Shown here: in pieces, positions 33,991 through 42,696 of the stretch | How the letters are laid out: each line of letters begins with the position of its first letter | Numbering within the stretch: the first letter of the stretch is position 1 | Assembly (NCBI RefSeq): GCF_016862575.1 | Contig: NZ_BONF01000015.1 | Span: forward strand, 1 to 64,000 | Direction of reading: 5' to 3' | Origin: Catellatospora bangladeshensis | GTDB lineage: Bacteria; Actinomycetota; Actinomycetes; Mycobacteriales; Micromonosporaceae | DNA: 64,000 nucleotides | The notes under the pieces: model-generated | The model's input: only the letters and a program-made list of their open reading frames with translations | What the model was told of the DNA's origin: nothing | Databases searched by the model: none | Made by a program: the position numbers and the translations under genes

Positions 33991-35019
33991 TCAGGACCCG
34001 GCGGCCGGGCCGGGGTAGGGCTTGCCGGACGCCCACAGGTCGGTGAAGCGGTCCTTGCGCTCGCTGACCCGGTCCAGGTTCGTCACCAGGGTCGTGGTGA
34101 TGATGATGGGCCGGTTGGTCTCGTTGATGCGCGAGGCGGTGGTGGACTGGTAGCTCAGCACGCCGTCGAAGACGATGAAGTCGAACAGGGTGGCCCGCCG
34201 GGTGCCCTTGATGTCGGCCGGGTTGAGCGTGCGCACCTGGACCCCGATCGCGACGTGCTGGTCGAGGATGTTGGTGAACTCGCCGTCCATCTGGATCGGG
34301 CGGTCCATGATGAACACCCGCCGGATGGTCACCCCGCGGCGGACCGCCTCGCGCTGCGCCTCCATGTAGAGCTGGCCGAGGTCGCTGGTCCACAGGCCGC
34401 CGTCGACGGAGTTGCGGCCGCCCGCATCGACGGTGGTGAGGCTGGTCGCGTCGATCGACTCGGCGGCGACCTTGGTCAGCCCGAGCAGCCAGTCGCGGTC
34501 CTCGCCCTCGTAGGTGACGTCACCGGCCTGCCCGAGGTCCTTCAGGTAGCCGGACAGGCGCGCGATCTCGGCCCGCGAGAAGTCGAACAGCAGCGAGCGC
34601 GGCGTACGCCCGATCGTGGTGGCGTTCTTGACCAGCTGGGTCATGGCGTCGGTGTTGAGCGCCGACGCCTCCACGGCGCCGAACAGCTGGGTGGCCTCGT
34701 TCACCTTCGCGAACTCGTCTTTGATCATGACTCTGGTGCCCGCGACGTGCTGGGCGAAGCTGTGGTCGAGCACGGCCAGCCCGGCGCCGACCCTGGCCAC
34801 GCGGTGGTCGACCTCGATGAGGAACTGGGTGATGAACGCGACGCCGGAGATGAACACCGACAGGCCCAGACCCAGCACCATGTCGGAGGTCAGGTCGCCG
34901 CCCAGGGCCTGCGCGAGGGTGAACGCGACCAGGCCGAACAGCACGGAGACCCCCACCTTGGTGAGGATCCGGGAACGGAAGCTGCTGGTCGGGGTCGTCG
35001 GTAACTTGGGGGCGGCCAT
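33991..35019 (-). CDS. Membrane protein with phospholipase-D-like domain lacking HKD
   Basis: A 342-residue protein. Two membrane segments lie at the N-terminus (ILTKVGVSVLFGLVAFTLAQAL; SDMVLGLGLSVFISGVAFI), then a cytoplasmic half built like the PLD fold: RGVTIRRVFIMDRPIQMDG, VAIGVQVRTLNPADI and FDFIVFDGVLSYQSTTA, but with no HxKxxxxD catalytic motif. Such inactive or binding-only PLD-like domains occur in prokaryotic signalling and conflict proteins. GGAGAG lies just upstream of the ATG. It is downstream of the SCO2521-like gene by 24 bp, in the same operon, and faces the SCO2524-2522 operon with a 4-bp gap. Confidence 0.65.
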   Translation of the reverse strand: MAAPKLPTTPTSSFRSRILTKVGVSVLFGLVAFTLAQALGGDLTSDMVLGLGLSVFISGVAFITQFLIEVDHRVARVGAGLAVLDHSFAQHVAGTRVMIKDEFAKVNEATQLFGAVEASALNTDAMTQLVKNATTIGRTPRSLLFDFSRAEIARLSGYLKDLGQAGDVTYEGEDRDWLLGLTKVAAESIDATSLTTVDAGGRNSVDGGLWTSDLGQLYMEAQREAVRRGVTIRRVFIMDRPIQMDGEFTNILDQHVAIGVQVRTLNPADIKGTRRATLFDFIVFDGVLSYQSTTASRINETNRPIIITTTLVTNLDRVSERKDRFTDLWASGKPYPGPAAGS

Positions 35020-35043
35020 GCGCTCTCCGATCGGTCGAGGCGG

Positions 35044-35961
35044 TCAGCGTCCCAGCCGTTCGATGGTGTCCAGTGCGAGCTGATCCCGGATGCGGTCGAC
35101 GTTGACGCGCCACTGGCGGCTGAACCCGGGGCGGTGTTCGAGGTCGCGCCAGAGTTCTTCGAAAGCGGGGTCGGTGCGGGCGGCCGGCATCCACAGGTGC
35201 AGCAGGAAGTCGATCGCGGGACGCACCCGCGCGACCGTCTCCGCGCGCGCGGACCCGGCCGGACGGCTCTCCACCATCGCGAGCAGGGTGGTGAGCAGCC
35301 AGTCGTGCAGCGCGAGGTCCTCGCAGAACTCGACGACGGCGCGGTCGTCGGCGGCGGTGTGGCGCAGCCGCAGGGTGCGGGTGGTCGGGTCGTCGACGCG
35401 GAGGCTGACCGCGACAGGCGTGCCCGCGGGTCCGGCCGCCCAGCGCAGCCGGGTGCGGGCGGTGCGGAAGGCGGGCCGGTGGTCGAGGCGGTGGTCGTGC
35501 TGCACCTGGTCGAGGGTGCGGTTGCCGATCGCGTCGAGGTTGAGCGCGTCGCCGGGCTCGCCGGTCAGGACGGCGTCGGTGATCCGGCCGGCGTCGACCT
35601 TGCCGATCGTCTCGATGGTGCCGGGTGTGGCCAGGTAGTGCGACCAGGGCAGGCGGCGGCCGGCGGTGCCGCGGACCACCCGGGCGTACGCCGACGCCTG
35701 GGCGACGTGACCGCCGGTGATCGTGGCGCGGGTGCAGACCGTGCCGACGCCGCGGACCCGGGCTCCGGAGTTCGCGAGGGGGCAGTCGACGCCTATATGG
35801 CGGTCGGGTGACTGGGCGTGGGCGATCGGCCGCTCCGAGCGGCGCACCTGCCGACCCTGCACCAGGTCGAGCAGTGCCTCGGTGTCGGTGGCGGCCAGCG
35901 CGGTGGAGGTGCGCAGCAGTCCGGTGTGCACCTCGCCCACCGTCACCAGATGTTCGGCCAC
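35044..35961 (-). CDS. SCO2521-family protein
   Basis: A roughly 305-residue protein: LVTVGEVHTGLLRTS, VRRSERPIAHAQSPD, DCPLANSGARVRGVGTVCT, RLPWSHYLATPGTIET and, near the end, LLHLWMPAAR. These match the SCO2521 group, whose gene neighbours SCO2522-2525 in Streptomyces. No catalytic motif is apparent. GTG 35961 is preferred: GGGGGG lies just upstream and codons before it are less biased; ATG 35991 would add ten residues. Transcribed with the membrane PLD-like gene. Function unknown. Confidence 0.75.
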   Translation of the reverse strand: MAEHLVTVGEVHTGLLRTSTALAATDTEALLDLVQGRQVRRSERPIAHAQSPDRHIGVDCPLANSGARVRGVGTVCTRATITGGHVAQASAYARVVRGTAGRRLPWSHYLATPGTIETIGKVDAGRITDAVLTGEPGDALNLDAIGNRTLDQVQHDHRLDHRPAFRTARTRLRWAAGPAGTPVAVSLRVDDPTTRTLRLRHTAADDRAVVEFCEDLALHDWLLTTLLAMVESRPAGSARAETVARVRPAIDFLLHLWMPAARTDPAFEELWRDLEHRPGFSRQWRVNVDRIRDQLALDTIERLGR

Positions 35962-35988
35962 CCCGCACCCCCCGGCATGCGCTGCATT

Positions 35989-36021
35989 CATTGCACCCCA
36001 TGGTGGCCGATCGATGCAATG
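35989..36021. promoter_or_regulatory. Inverted repeat upstream of the SCO2521-like gene
   Basis: CATTGCA (35989-35995) and TGCAATG (36015-36021) form a 7-19-7 inverted repeat in the region between divergent genes (36190 and 35961), an arrangement suiting a dimeric repressor. The same words recur nearby. Unproven. Confidence 0.35.
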
Positions 36022-36189
36022 GGCCGACGCGTCCCTGATCACGTGTCATCCGATCGGCTGCACGACACATTCAGGCATTGACAGTCATGCACCGTGCCGC
36101 TTTCCGGATTCGTTGCCGGGCAAGGAATTCGTCGCCGAGCGCGACGAAGCGACTCCTCTTCGTGCGTAGATACACGTTAATGTAATCGA

Positions 36190-37176
36190 ATGGTGATTCC
36201 AGTGAAGCCTGACGTGATCATCGTCGGCGCGGGTGTGTCCGGGTTGACCACCGGAGTGTGCCTGGCCGAGGCCGGACTGTCCGTGCACGTGCTGTCCCAC
36301 CAGGCGCTGCCGGAGCGGACGTCGTACGCGGCCGGCGCCAGCTGGGGGCCGTACATGCTCGAGGGCGACGCCCGAGGGCTCGAATGGAGCCGCCAGACCC
36401 GCGAGATCCTGCAACAGCTCGCGGCCGAGGGCTGCGGCGTGCGCATCGTGGCCGGCATCGACGCCGCCGAAGCCGCCGACGCCGAACCGCCCGCCTGGGC
36501 GGTGGCCATGCCCGGCTTCCGCCGCTGCGAACCCCACGAGCTGCGCGGCAGGTTCCGCAGCGGCTGGCACTACGAGGTGCCCCTGGTGGACATGCCCACC
36601 TACCTCACCTACCTGCAGGACCGGCTGCTGGCCGCCGGGGCGACCCTGTCCGAACGCACCGTCGACTCGTTCGCGCAGCTCTCCGACCTCGGCCGCGTCA
36701 TCGTCAACTGCGCCGGCATCGGCGCCCGCGAACTCGTGCCCGACGCCACCATGCAGGGCGTGCTCGGGCAGCTGGTGGTCGTGAAGAACCCCGACCCGCC
36801 GGTGGTGCGCTTCTTCCAGGACGACGCCGAACACGGCGACCTGACCTACATCCTCCCCCACGGCGACCTCGTCGTCCTTGGCGGCTGCGCCGTGGCCGAG
36901 GGCTCCGCGCTGGACCACGACGCCGTCGCCGAAGAGATCAAGAGCCGGTGCGCGGAGATCGAGCCGCAGCTGGCCACCGCCCAGATCGTGGAGGTGCGCA
37001 CCGGCACCCGGCCCAAGCGACCGCAGATCCGGCTCGAACGCACCGACGTCGACGGGCGGGTGATCGTGCACAACTACGGCCACGGCGGATCCGGGCTGAC
37101 CGTCTCGTGGGGCTGCGCCCTGGAAGCGGCCGCCCTGGTCCGCGCCGCCCTCGACGGGCCGGGCCGGCCGGACTGA
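36190..37176 (+). CDS. FAD-dependent D-amino-acid-oxidase-like oxidoreductase
   Basis: A 328-residue DAO-fold flavoenzyme oxidising amines or D-amino acids to imines with H2O2 release. The FAD dinucleotide motif is VIIVGAGVSGLTTGVCLAEAG; later, RVIVNCAGIGARELV and VIVHNYGHGGSGLTVSWGCA are typical DAO C-terminal FAD-binding segments, and RPKRPQIRLE carries the substrate-carboxylate Arg. No signal peptide. Promoter sequence TTAATGTAATC lies directly before the ATG with no ribosome site, so the message could be leaderless. Divergent from the SCO2521-like gene, within the SCO252x block. The D-amino acid specificity is inferred. Confidence 0.87.
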   Translation: MVIPVKPDVIIVGAGVSGLTTGVCLAEAGLSVHVLSHQALPERTSYAAGASWGPYMLEGDARGLEWSRQTREILQQLAAEGCGVRIVAGIDAAEAADAEPPAWAVAMPGFRRCEPHELRGRFRSGWHYEVPLVDMPTYLTYLQDRLLAAGATLSERTVDSFAQLSDLGRVIVNCAGIGARELVPDATMQGVLGQLVVVKNPDPPVVRFFQDDAEHGDLTYILPHGDLVVLGGCAVAEGSALDHDAVAEEIKSRCAEIEPQLATAQIVEVRTGTRPKRPQIRLERTDVDGRVIVHNYGHGGSGLTVSWGCALEAAALVRAALDGPGRPD

Positions 37177-37230
37177 GCCGTTGCCGGTGGTGGCCTCCGG
37201 CGCCGCGGGACACGACCGGCATCGCCGCCG

Positions 37231-40200
37231 TCACAGCACCTGATCAGCGAGGTCCGCGACCGCGGCCCCGTCATGCCCGATCAGCAGCTCCCGCAGGCCG
37301 GTCAACCCGGCTGAGCCGTCGAGGCCGAGCCCTCGCACCGCCGCCTGCCAGGCCTGCTCGTCCGCGGCGGCCCCGGCCAGCAGCCGCAGGCCGCGCGTGC
37401 CGCCCACGTGGCGGTGCAGCCCGCGTTGCAGCGCGGGCCAGCGGGTGACGATCTCGGCCAGGATCAGCAGGTGACGCGCCCTGGCGATCAGCGCGTCCGG
37501 CCGGGACAGCGGCTCCAGGCCCTCCATCAGGCGGGCGTACAGCTGCCACACGTTGATGAGCCGTTTCGTCTCGCGGATCGAGCGGACCGGCTGCGCCCGC
37601 AGCCGATCGAGCAGCAGAGCGCGCACCTGCGGATGCCGCTCCGCCGAGCGCCAGGTGAGGGTCCGCACGCGGGTGTGCGCCGCGCGCACCGGGCGGCTCG
37701 CGGGCCGGTGCGCCGGGACGGCTGCCACGAGCGGCGCGGGCAGCTGCGCGGCCGCCCGCTGCACCGGCACGGCCGGAAGCGGCGGCGGTGCCCCCTGCCC
37801 GGTCACCGAGTCGACGAGCCGGGCCAGGCCCCGGTCGGACACCTGCGGCACCAGCACCGGCAACTGGATCAGCTTGCGCAGGAACGCCCAGCCCGGCGAG
37901 GGATCCTCGCCGTGGTGCACCGCCGTCGGGTCGCCGTGATCGCGGTACATCTGGTCCAGGTGCCCGGCGACCACCCCGGAGTCCAGGCCCACCACGAACC
38001 GCGCCCGCAGCCCGCTGCGCGACACCACGTCGGCCAGGAACACGTTGATCGCCTCGAACACCTCGGCGATCGTGCCCGGACGGCACCGGTCGATGTCATC
38101 GACGAACACGACCAGCTGGTGACCGGCCTCGGTGAGGTCGTCGATCAGATCGGCCACGTGGTGCTGGTAGAGGTAGAGCGCGCCCGACCGGGCCCGGCGC
38201 AGCGGATCGGGCTCCGGCTCGGCGCCGGCCGGCGCGTCCAGGCGCGGCACGTCCATGGCCGGGCCGTCCAGCATCACCGGCGGGAGGTACGCCGACGCCA
38301 GCCCGAACCGGCGCCGCCACAGGGTGTGCGCGACGCCCGCCAGCATCGTGGTCACCGCCACGCCGGTGGCGAGCCACGTCGCGCCCACGGACATCCCGGC
38401 CAGGGACACCGGCTCCTCGACACCGAGCAGCGTCACGACCGCCGGCGCGAGGAACGCCGCGGCGGACAGGCCGAAGATGGGCGAGCGGGTCCGGCGCCGC
38501 AGCGCCCGCCGCAGCGCGAAGCGGTCGACCTGGCCGAGGTTGCGGCGAAGCCAGTACGCCTGCCTGTCCGCCGTCGTCGTGTAGAGCACGCCGTCCGCCG
38601 CGTCGATGATCTCGCTGGCCAGCCCCGCCCAGATCTGCTCGCCGGACTGGTACGCCCACGGATTGAACCAGGCCGTGACCACCCCCGCGCTGACCCCGGC
38701 CGCCACCGGCTGCGGCCCGGCGCCCGGCGCGGCGATGTGCCGGAGCGCGGCGCGCACGGTCAGGCCACGCCCCTGCGGAGCCGCCGGGACGGGCCGGCCC
38801 TCGCGCAGCAGCTCGCGGACCAGGTTCATGAGCGTGCTCTTGCCGCATCCCCATGGCCCTTCGATGCCCACCACCGTGGGCCCGTCCCCGGCCGGCCCGC
38901 CGCCGGGGTGCCGGATCTGCTGGGCGATGGCCTCGGCGAGGGCCTGCCGGCCGATGACGTCGCGTTTGGTGGGGGCGTCGGACACACCCCAGATGGAGAC
39001 CGGGCCGATCTCCAGGGTGCGTACGGCCCGGGCGCGCCGCGGGTCCCACAGCCGCACGGTGCCGTCCTGACCCGACGTGGCGAGCCTTACCTCGCCCTGC
39101 GCGTCGGTCCAGCCGGTCACCGCCCAGATGCCGCCCTCGTGCCCCCGCAGCGCGGGTTCCATCGGTGCTACCCGGTCCAGGTCCCAGCGGCAGATCACGC
39201 CGTCCGCGCCTGCGGTGACCAGCCGCGCCCCGCCGTCGGGCTCGGCCCAGGTCCATACCGCGCCCACCCGGCCGGCGTGGGCCCGCAGCGGCTCGTGGAC
39301 CGGCGCTCCGGTGTCCAGGTCCCACAGCCGCACGGTCCCGTCGTAGCCGCCGGAGATCAGCAGGTGGCGCCCGGGGCCCTGCCAGACCGACAGGGTACGC
39401 ACCCACCCGTCGTGGCCGGTCCACGGCTCGGCGGCGGGTTCGCCGGTGACCGGGTCCCAGATCCGGATCGTGCCGTCGTCGCCGCCGGAGGCGAGCCGCG
39501 GCCCCGCCGCACCGTCCCATGCGGCCAGTGACAGCACCCGCCCCTCGTGGCCGGTCAGCGGCGCGCCGATCGCGGACCGGGTCAGCGGGTCCCAGCGGCG
39601 GATGGTGCCGTCGATCCCGGCGGAGATCAGCATCGGGGTGCCCGCGGGAGTGGTCCAGGCGATCAGCGCGGGGACCCAGTCCCGATGCCCGGCCAGGGTG
39701 GCGAGCGCCGTCCCGGCCTGCGGGTCCCACAGCCGCACGGTGCCGTCGTCGCCGGTGGAGGCGAGCATCGACCGGCCGGCCGCGTCCCGGTAGTGGACGA
39801 GCTGCCAGATCGCCGCGGTGTGCCCGGTCAGCGGCCGGCCGGCGGTCTGGCCGGTGTCGGCGTTCCACACCTGGACGATGCCGCTGTCGCCGCCGAGGGC
39901 CAGACGGGTGCCGTCCGGCTCCTGCCAGCTCGTCAGCGCCCACATGCCCGCGACGTGACCGACCAGCGGGTTCCCTACGGCCTGGCCGGTGGCGATGTCG
40001 TACGAGCACACCCCGGCGCGCTGGGCGACGGCGACCCGTGGCGATCCGCCCGTCGAGGTCCACACGGCGGCGGACGGCAGCGCGCCGCCCGTGCCCTCGA
40101 TCAGCCGCCCGGTGGGTGCGGGCGCCGACACGTCCCAGATGCGGACGGTGCCGTCGGCCGCCGCGGAGATGAGCGCGGTGCCGCCGCCGGGCTGCGGGCA

Positions 40201-40950
40201 GGCGGTCAGGATCGGCACCCATCCGCTGTGGCCGGCGAGCGGCTCGCCGGCTGCCGCACCGGTGTCCGGGTCCCACAGCCGGATCCGGTCGTCGGGTCCG
40301 CTGGAGGCCAGCCGGGCCGCTCCGGAGGGGTCGGTCCACGCGCACAGCGCCCACAGCCCGCCGTCGTGGCGCAGGGTGTGCCGGTCGAGGCGGCGCCGGC
40401 CGTCGATGTCCCAGATCTCGATGCGGCCGTCGTTGAAGCCGACCGCGAGCAGGTCACCGCCGACTGCCGGCCACGAGGCCAGCGCGGCGAGGTGGCCCTG
40501 GCCGGTGAGCAGGGGTGGACCCAGTTCGGTCCCGGCGAGGGGATCCCACAGGCGTACGGTGCCGTCGTCCTGGCCCGCCGTGGCGAGCCGCGGCCCGGCC
40601 GGCGTGTCCCAGAAGCACACCGCCGGCACCCAGCCGCGGTGGCCGTCGAGGCGGCTGCCCACAGGGTCGTCCGACGAGACGTCCCAGGCGTACACGGAGC
40701 CGTCCTCGCTGGTCGACACCAGCAGCCGGCCGCCTGGCCACGCCCACGCGCCGAGATGCAGCACCAGCTGAGCCTGGCCGGGCACCGGCGCGCTCACCGG
40801 CTCTGCCGACTCGGGATCCCAGATCTGGATGGAGCCGTCGGTGCCGGACGACGCGACCCGGGGCCGCCCGTCAAGCGCGGTCCAGGCGGCGAGGGCGCCG
40901 ACACCGCCTGGTTCGCTGCCGATCCACGTGCCTTCGTCCGTCACCGACAT
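37231..40950 (-). CDS. 14-blade WD40 protein fused to a membrane KAP P-loop NTPase
   Basis: A 1239-residue sensor-effector. Residues 20-640 hold 14 WD40 blades, counted by their terminal W/Y-D or W-N (IWD, LWD, RWD, SYD, VWN) from about residue 43 to 636, enough for two seven-blade propellers. A KAP NTPase domain follows: Walker A GPWGCGKST (698-706), two membrane helices (826-843, 851-876), as KAP proteins have between the Walker motifs, and Walker B LVVFVDDIDRCRPG (946-959). The C-terminal 200 residues are a helical region. KAP NTPases often serve in phage exclusion, and WD40 repeats often sense partner proteins, so an immune-like sensor is possible. Transcribed with the two methyltransferases upstream (59-bp gap). 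Domain calls firm; defence role speculative. Confidence 0.9.
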   Translation of the reverse strand: MSVTDEGTWIGSEPGGVGALAAWTALDGRPRVASSGTDGSIQIWDPESAEPVSAPVPGQAQLVLHLGAWAWPGGRLLVSTSEDGSVYAWDVSSDDPVGSRLDGHRGWVPAVCFWDTPAGPRLATAGQDDGTVRLWDPLAGTELGPPLLTGQGHLAALASWPAVGGDLLAVGFNDGRIEIWDIDGRRRLDRHTLRHDGGLWALCAWTDPSGAARLASSGPDDRIRLWDPDTGAAAGEPLAGHSGWVPILTACPQPGGGTALISAAADGTVRIWDVSAPAPTGRLIEGTGGALPSAAVWTSTGGSPRVAVAQRAGVCSYDIATGQAVGNPLVGHVAGMWALTSWQEPDGTRLALGGDSGIVQVWNADTGQTAGRPLTGHTAAIWQLVHYRDAAGRSMLASTGDDGTVRLWDPQAGTALATLAGHRDWVPALIAWTTPAGTPMLISAGIDGTIRRWDPLTRSAIGAPLTGHEGRVLSLAAWDGAAGPRLASGGDDGTIRIWDPVTGEPAAEPWTGHDGWVRTLSVWQGPGRHLLISGGYDGTVRLWDLDTGAPVHEPLRAHAGRVGAVWTWAEPDGGARLVTAGADGVICRWDLDRVAPMEPALRGHEGGIWAVTGWTDAQGEVRLATSGQDGTVRLWDPRRARAVRTLEIGPVSIWGVSDAPTKRDVIGRQALAEAIAQQIRHPGGGPAGDGPTVVGIEGPWGCGKSTLMNLVRELLREGRPVPAAPQGRGLTVRAALRHIAAPGAGPQPVAAGVSAGVVTAWFNPWAYQSGEQIWAGLASEIIDAADGVLYTTTADRQAYWLRRNLGQVDRFALRRALRRRTRSPIFGLSAAAFLAPAVVTLLGVEEPVSLAGMSVGATWLATGVAVTTMLAGVAHTLWRRRFGLASAYLPPVMLDGPAMDVPRLDAPAGAEPEPDPLRRARSGALYLYQHHVADLIDDLTEAGHQLVVFVDDIDRCRPGTIAEVFEAINVFLADVVSRSGLRARFVVGLDSGVVAGHLDQMYRDHGDPTAVHHGEDPSPGWAFLRKLIQLPVLVPQVSDRGLARLVDSVTGQGAPPPLPAVPVQRAAAQLPAPLVAAVPAHRPASRPVRAAHTRVRTLTWRSAERHPQVRALLLDRLRAQPVRSIRETKRLINVWQLYARLMEGLEPLSRPDALIARARHLLILAEIVTRWPALQRGLHRHVGGTRGLRLLAGAAADEQAWQAAVRGLGLDGSAGLTGLRELLIGHDGAAVADLADQVL

Positions 40951-41009
40951 CCGGATCCCATCTCGAGGATGGATCCATTGTCATCCGATGTGGACGCTAC
41001 ACCGCGGAC

Positions 41010-41879
41010 CTACGACAGGACGGGCGTGATGGTGATGTCGGCCTCCAGCGGGCTGTTGCTCGCCAGGTAGTCCAAACAGATGTCGAACTGGTCGCCCGGC
41101 TGCAGGTCGATCGGCTTCTCCAGGAACACCACCTGCGGATTCAGCAGGAAGTCGGTCGGCTTGTCGCCGGAGATCCCCTCGGCGAAATCGATCCGGTACG
41201 CGATCTTGACGGCGTTCGCGCGGCCGGCGGTCGACGCCTTGAGCCGCGCTCGTCCGCGAATCGCCGGATCCGTCCAGTCCTCGAACCTGTTGTCGAGGTA
41301 TTGCCGGCTGTCGGTCAGCGGGCGGTCCTCTTCGAGCTCGGTGAACCTGGTGTCGAAGTTCAGCTTCAGCCCGTAGATGTCCTCCTGGGCCGAGATGAGT
41401 TCGACATAGTTCTGCATGCCCATCGGGATCATCGCGCCGCCCGGCTTGAGGAAGCGGCGGAGATTGTTGGTGATCTGCAGCTGCGGCTCGTAGAAGAACC
41501 CGGCGCTGATCACCTCGCTGATGACGACGTCGACGGCCTCGGGAAGGGCGCAGCTCGTCGCGTCCGCGTGGATCGCGATGATCTGGTCCGCCAGGCCGTT
41601 GCGCCGGGCGTTCTCCTCGATGACCGGGACGAAGTCGGCGTTGAACTCGAGGCAGTAGACGCGCCTGGCCCCCGCCTTGGCGGCGAGCAGGCCGAGCAGG
41701 CCGGTGCCGCTGCCGGCGTCCACCACGACGTCACCCGGTTTGACGGTCTTGACGATCGCGTCCTGGAGGTATTTGACCCGGCGGGTGTCGTACAGGCACG
41801 CCTGGATGTCGTAGGTCGTGAATGCCTTGTCGATCGCAGCCTTCGTCTCGAGGCTAGCGCGCGGCGTGCTGTCGGTCAC
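41010..41879 (-). CDS. Class I methyltransferase, PRMT-like
   Basis: A 289-residue SAM enzyme. Motif I is VVVDAGSGTGLLGLLAAKAG; YCLEFNADF follows at strand 2; DVVISEVISAGFFYEPQLQ stands at the place of the protein-arginine methyltransferase double-E loop, and the C-terminal beta-barrel-like part (PTDFLLNPQVVFLEKPIDL, PGDQFDICLDYL) resembles PRMT substrate-barrels. Bacterial PRMT-like enzymes are uncommon, and the second Glu of the loop is unclear, so small-molecule methylation remains possible. GTG 41879 has AAGGA nine bases upstream and overlaps the preceding gene by 26 bp. Confidence 0.75.
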   Translation of the reverse strand: MTDSTPRASLETKAAIDKAFTTYDIQACLYDTRRVKYLQDAIVKTVKPGDVVVDAGSGTGLLGLLAAKAGARRVYCLEFNADFVPVIEENARRNGLADQIIAIHADATSCALPEAVDVVISEVISAGFFYEPQLQITNNLRRFLKPGGAMIPMGMQNYVELISAQEDIYGLKLNFDTRFTELEEDRPLTDSRQYLDNRFEDWTDPAIRGRARLKASTAGRANAVKIAYRIDFAEGISGDKPTDFLLNPQVVFLEKPIDLQPGDQFDICLDYLASNSPLEADITITPVLS

Positions 41880-42696
41880 GTCGGCCCGTCCTTCCGATTG
41901 TGGTCCATCCGGGTTCACGCGAGGGTTCGCTTCGAGTGTCGCTGCGAACACCCGTGACCAGCATCATTCCGTCGTAGCCGTGACGGAACAGGTGAGGTGA
42001 CCGGATGTGGTGCAGCTCGATGTCACCGGCGACGCCCCTCAGCAGCGTCCGCACGTCCGCCTCCGTGACGGCCACGGCCGGGAAGGTGTGTCCGCCGACC
42101 ACGTAGCCCCGGGAGTTCTCCATGAACGTGGCCGCGAACGGCGCCCCGGGTTTCAGCGAACGTACGAACCTGGTGGTCGCCTTGGCGCACTCGTCTCGCA
42201 TCCCGGTGATGGACTCGGCGACGAAGAACATCGTCCCGAGGTCCCACCGGCCTTCTTTGAGATCGAAGATGCTGCCCTTCTGGACGTCGGCGACCTTCTT
42301 CAGCAGCACGCCCGGATCGGCGATGGCGCCATAGTGGTCGGAGCTGTCGGCCAGCGCCCGCCAGAACGCGTTCCATGACTCACGGTAGTTGCCGATCTCG
42401 TCCTCTAACCAGGCGATGTTGGTCGAGGAGTACTCCAGCAGAGTGATGCTCTTCGTGAAGGGCAGCATCGACATCGCCGGGTAGAGGTTCGTCCCCGGAC
42501 CGACGTCGATCGCCTCCAGATCGCTGCCGAGGTTCTGCTTCGCGAAGAAGCCGGCCAGCTTCGGGATGATTATCTGGTCCAGTTCGTGCAGCGTGGCATA
42601 GTTGCGTTGCTGATACGACTCGGAGTCGAACAGGTCCCAGGGGCACTCGGCGTTGTTGACAGCTGGCACGAGGCTTGCCTTCCCGGTGGCGGACAC
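41854..42696 (-). CDS. SCO2525-family SAM-dependent methyltransferase
   Basis: A 280-residue methyltransferase. WDLFDSESYQQRNYATLHELDQ opens it (cited as FDSESYQQRNYATLHE), motif I reads LEAIDVGPGTNLYPAMSML, then ITLLEYSSTNIAWL for the acidic loop; DLGTMFFVAESI and FAATFMENSRGYVVG follow. This layout resembles the NNMT/PNMT-like SCO2525 family. GTG at 42696 with GGAG nearby. Its end overlaps the next methyltransferase by 26 bp, so the pair is probably translated together. It lies about 6 kb from the SCO2521-2524 group, with the KAP gene downstream in the same direction. Substrate unknown. Confidence 0.78.
   Translation of the reverse strand: MSATGKASLVPAVNNAECPWDLFDSESYQQRNYATLHELDQIIIPKLAGFFAKQNLGSDLEAIDVGPGTNLYPAMSMLPFTKSITLLEYSSTNIAWLEDEIGNYRESWNAFWRALADSSDHYGAIADPGVLLKKVADVQKGSIFDLKEGRWDLGTMFFVAESITGMRDECAKATTRFVRSLKPGAPFAATFMENSRGYVVGGHTFPAVAVTEADVRTLLRGVAGDIELHHIRSPHLFRHGYDGMMLVTGVRSDTRSEPSREPGWTTIGRTGRRDRQHAAR

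Noticed and set aside
37231-40950. Plus-strand ORFs opposite the WD40-KAP gene (for example 39547-41070)
   Set aside because: Antisense shadows of GC-rich coding DNA; the minus-strand frame has all the domain motifs.
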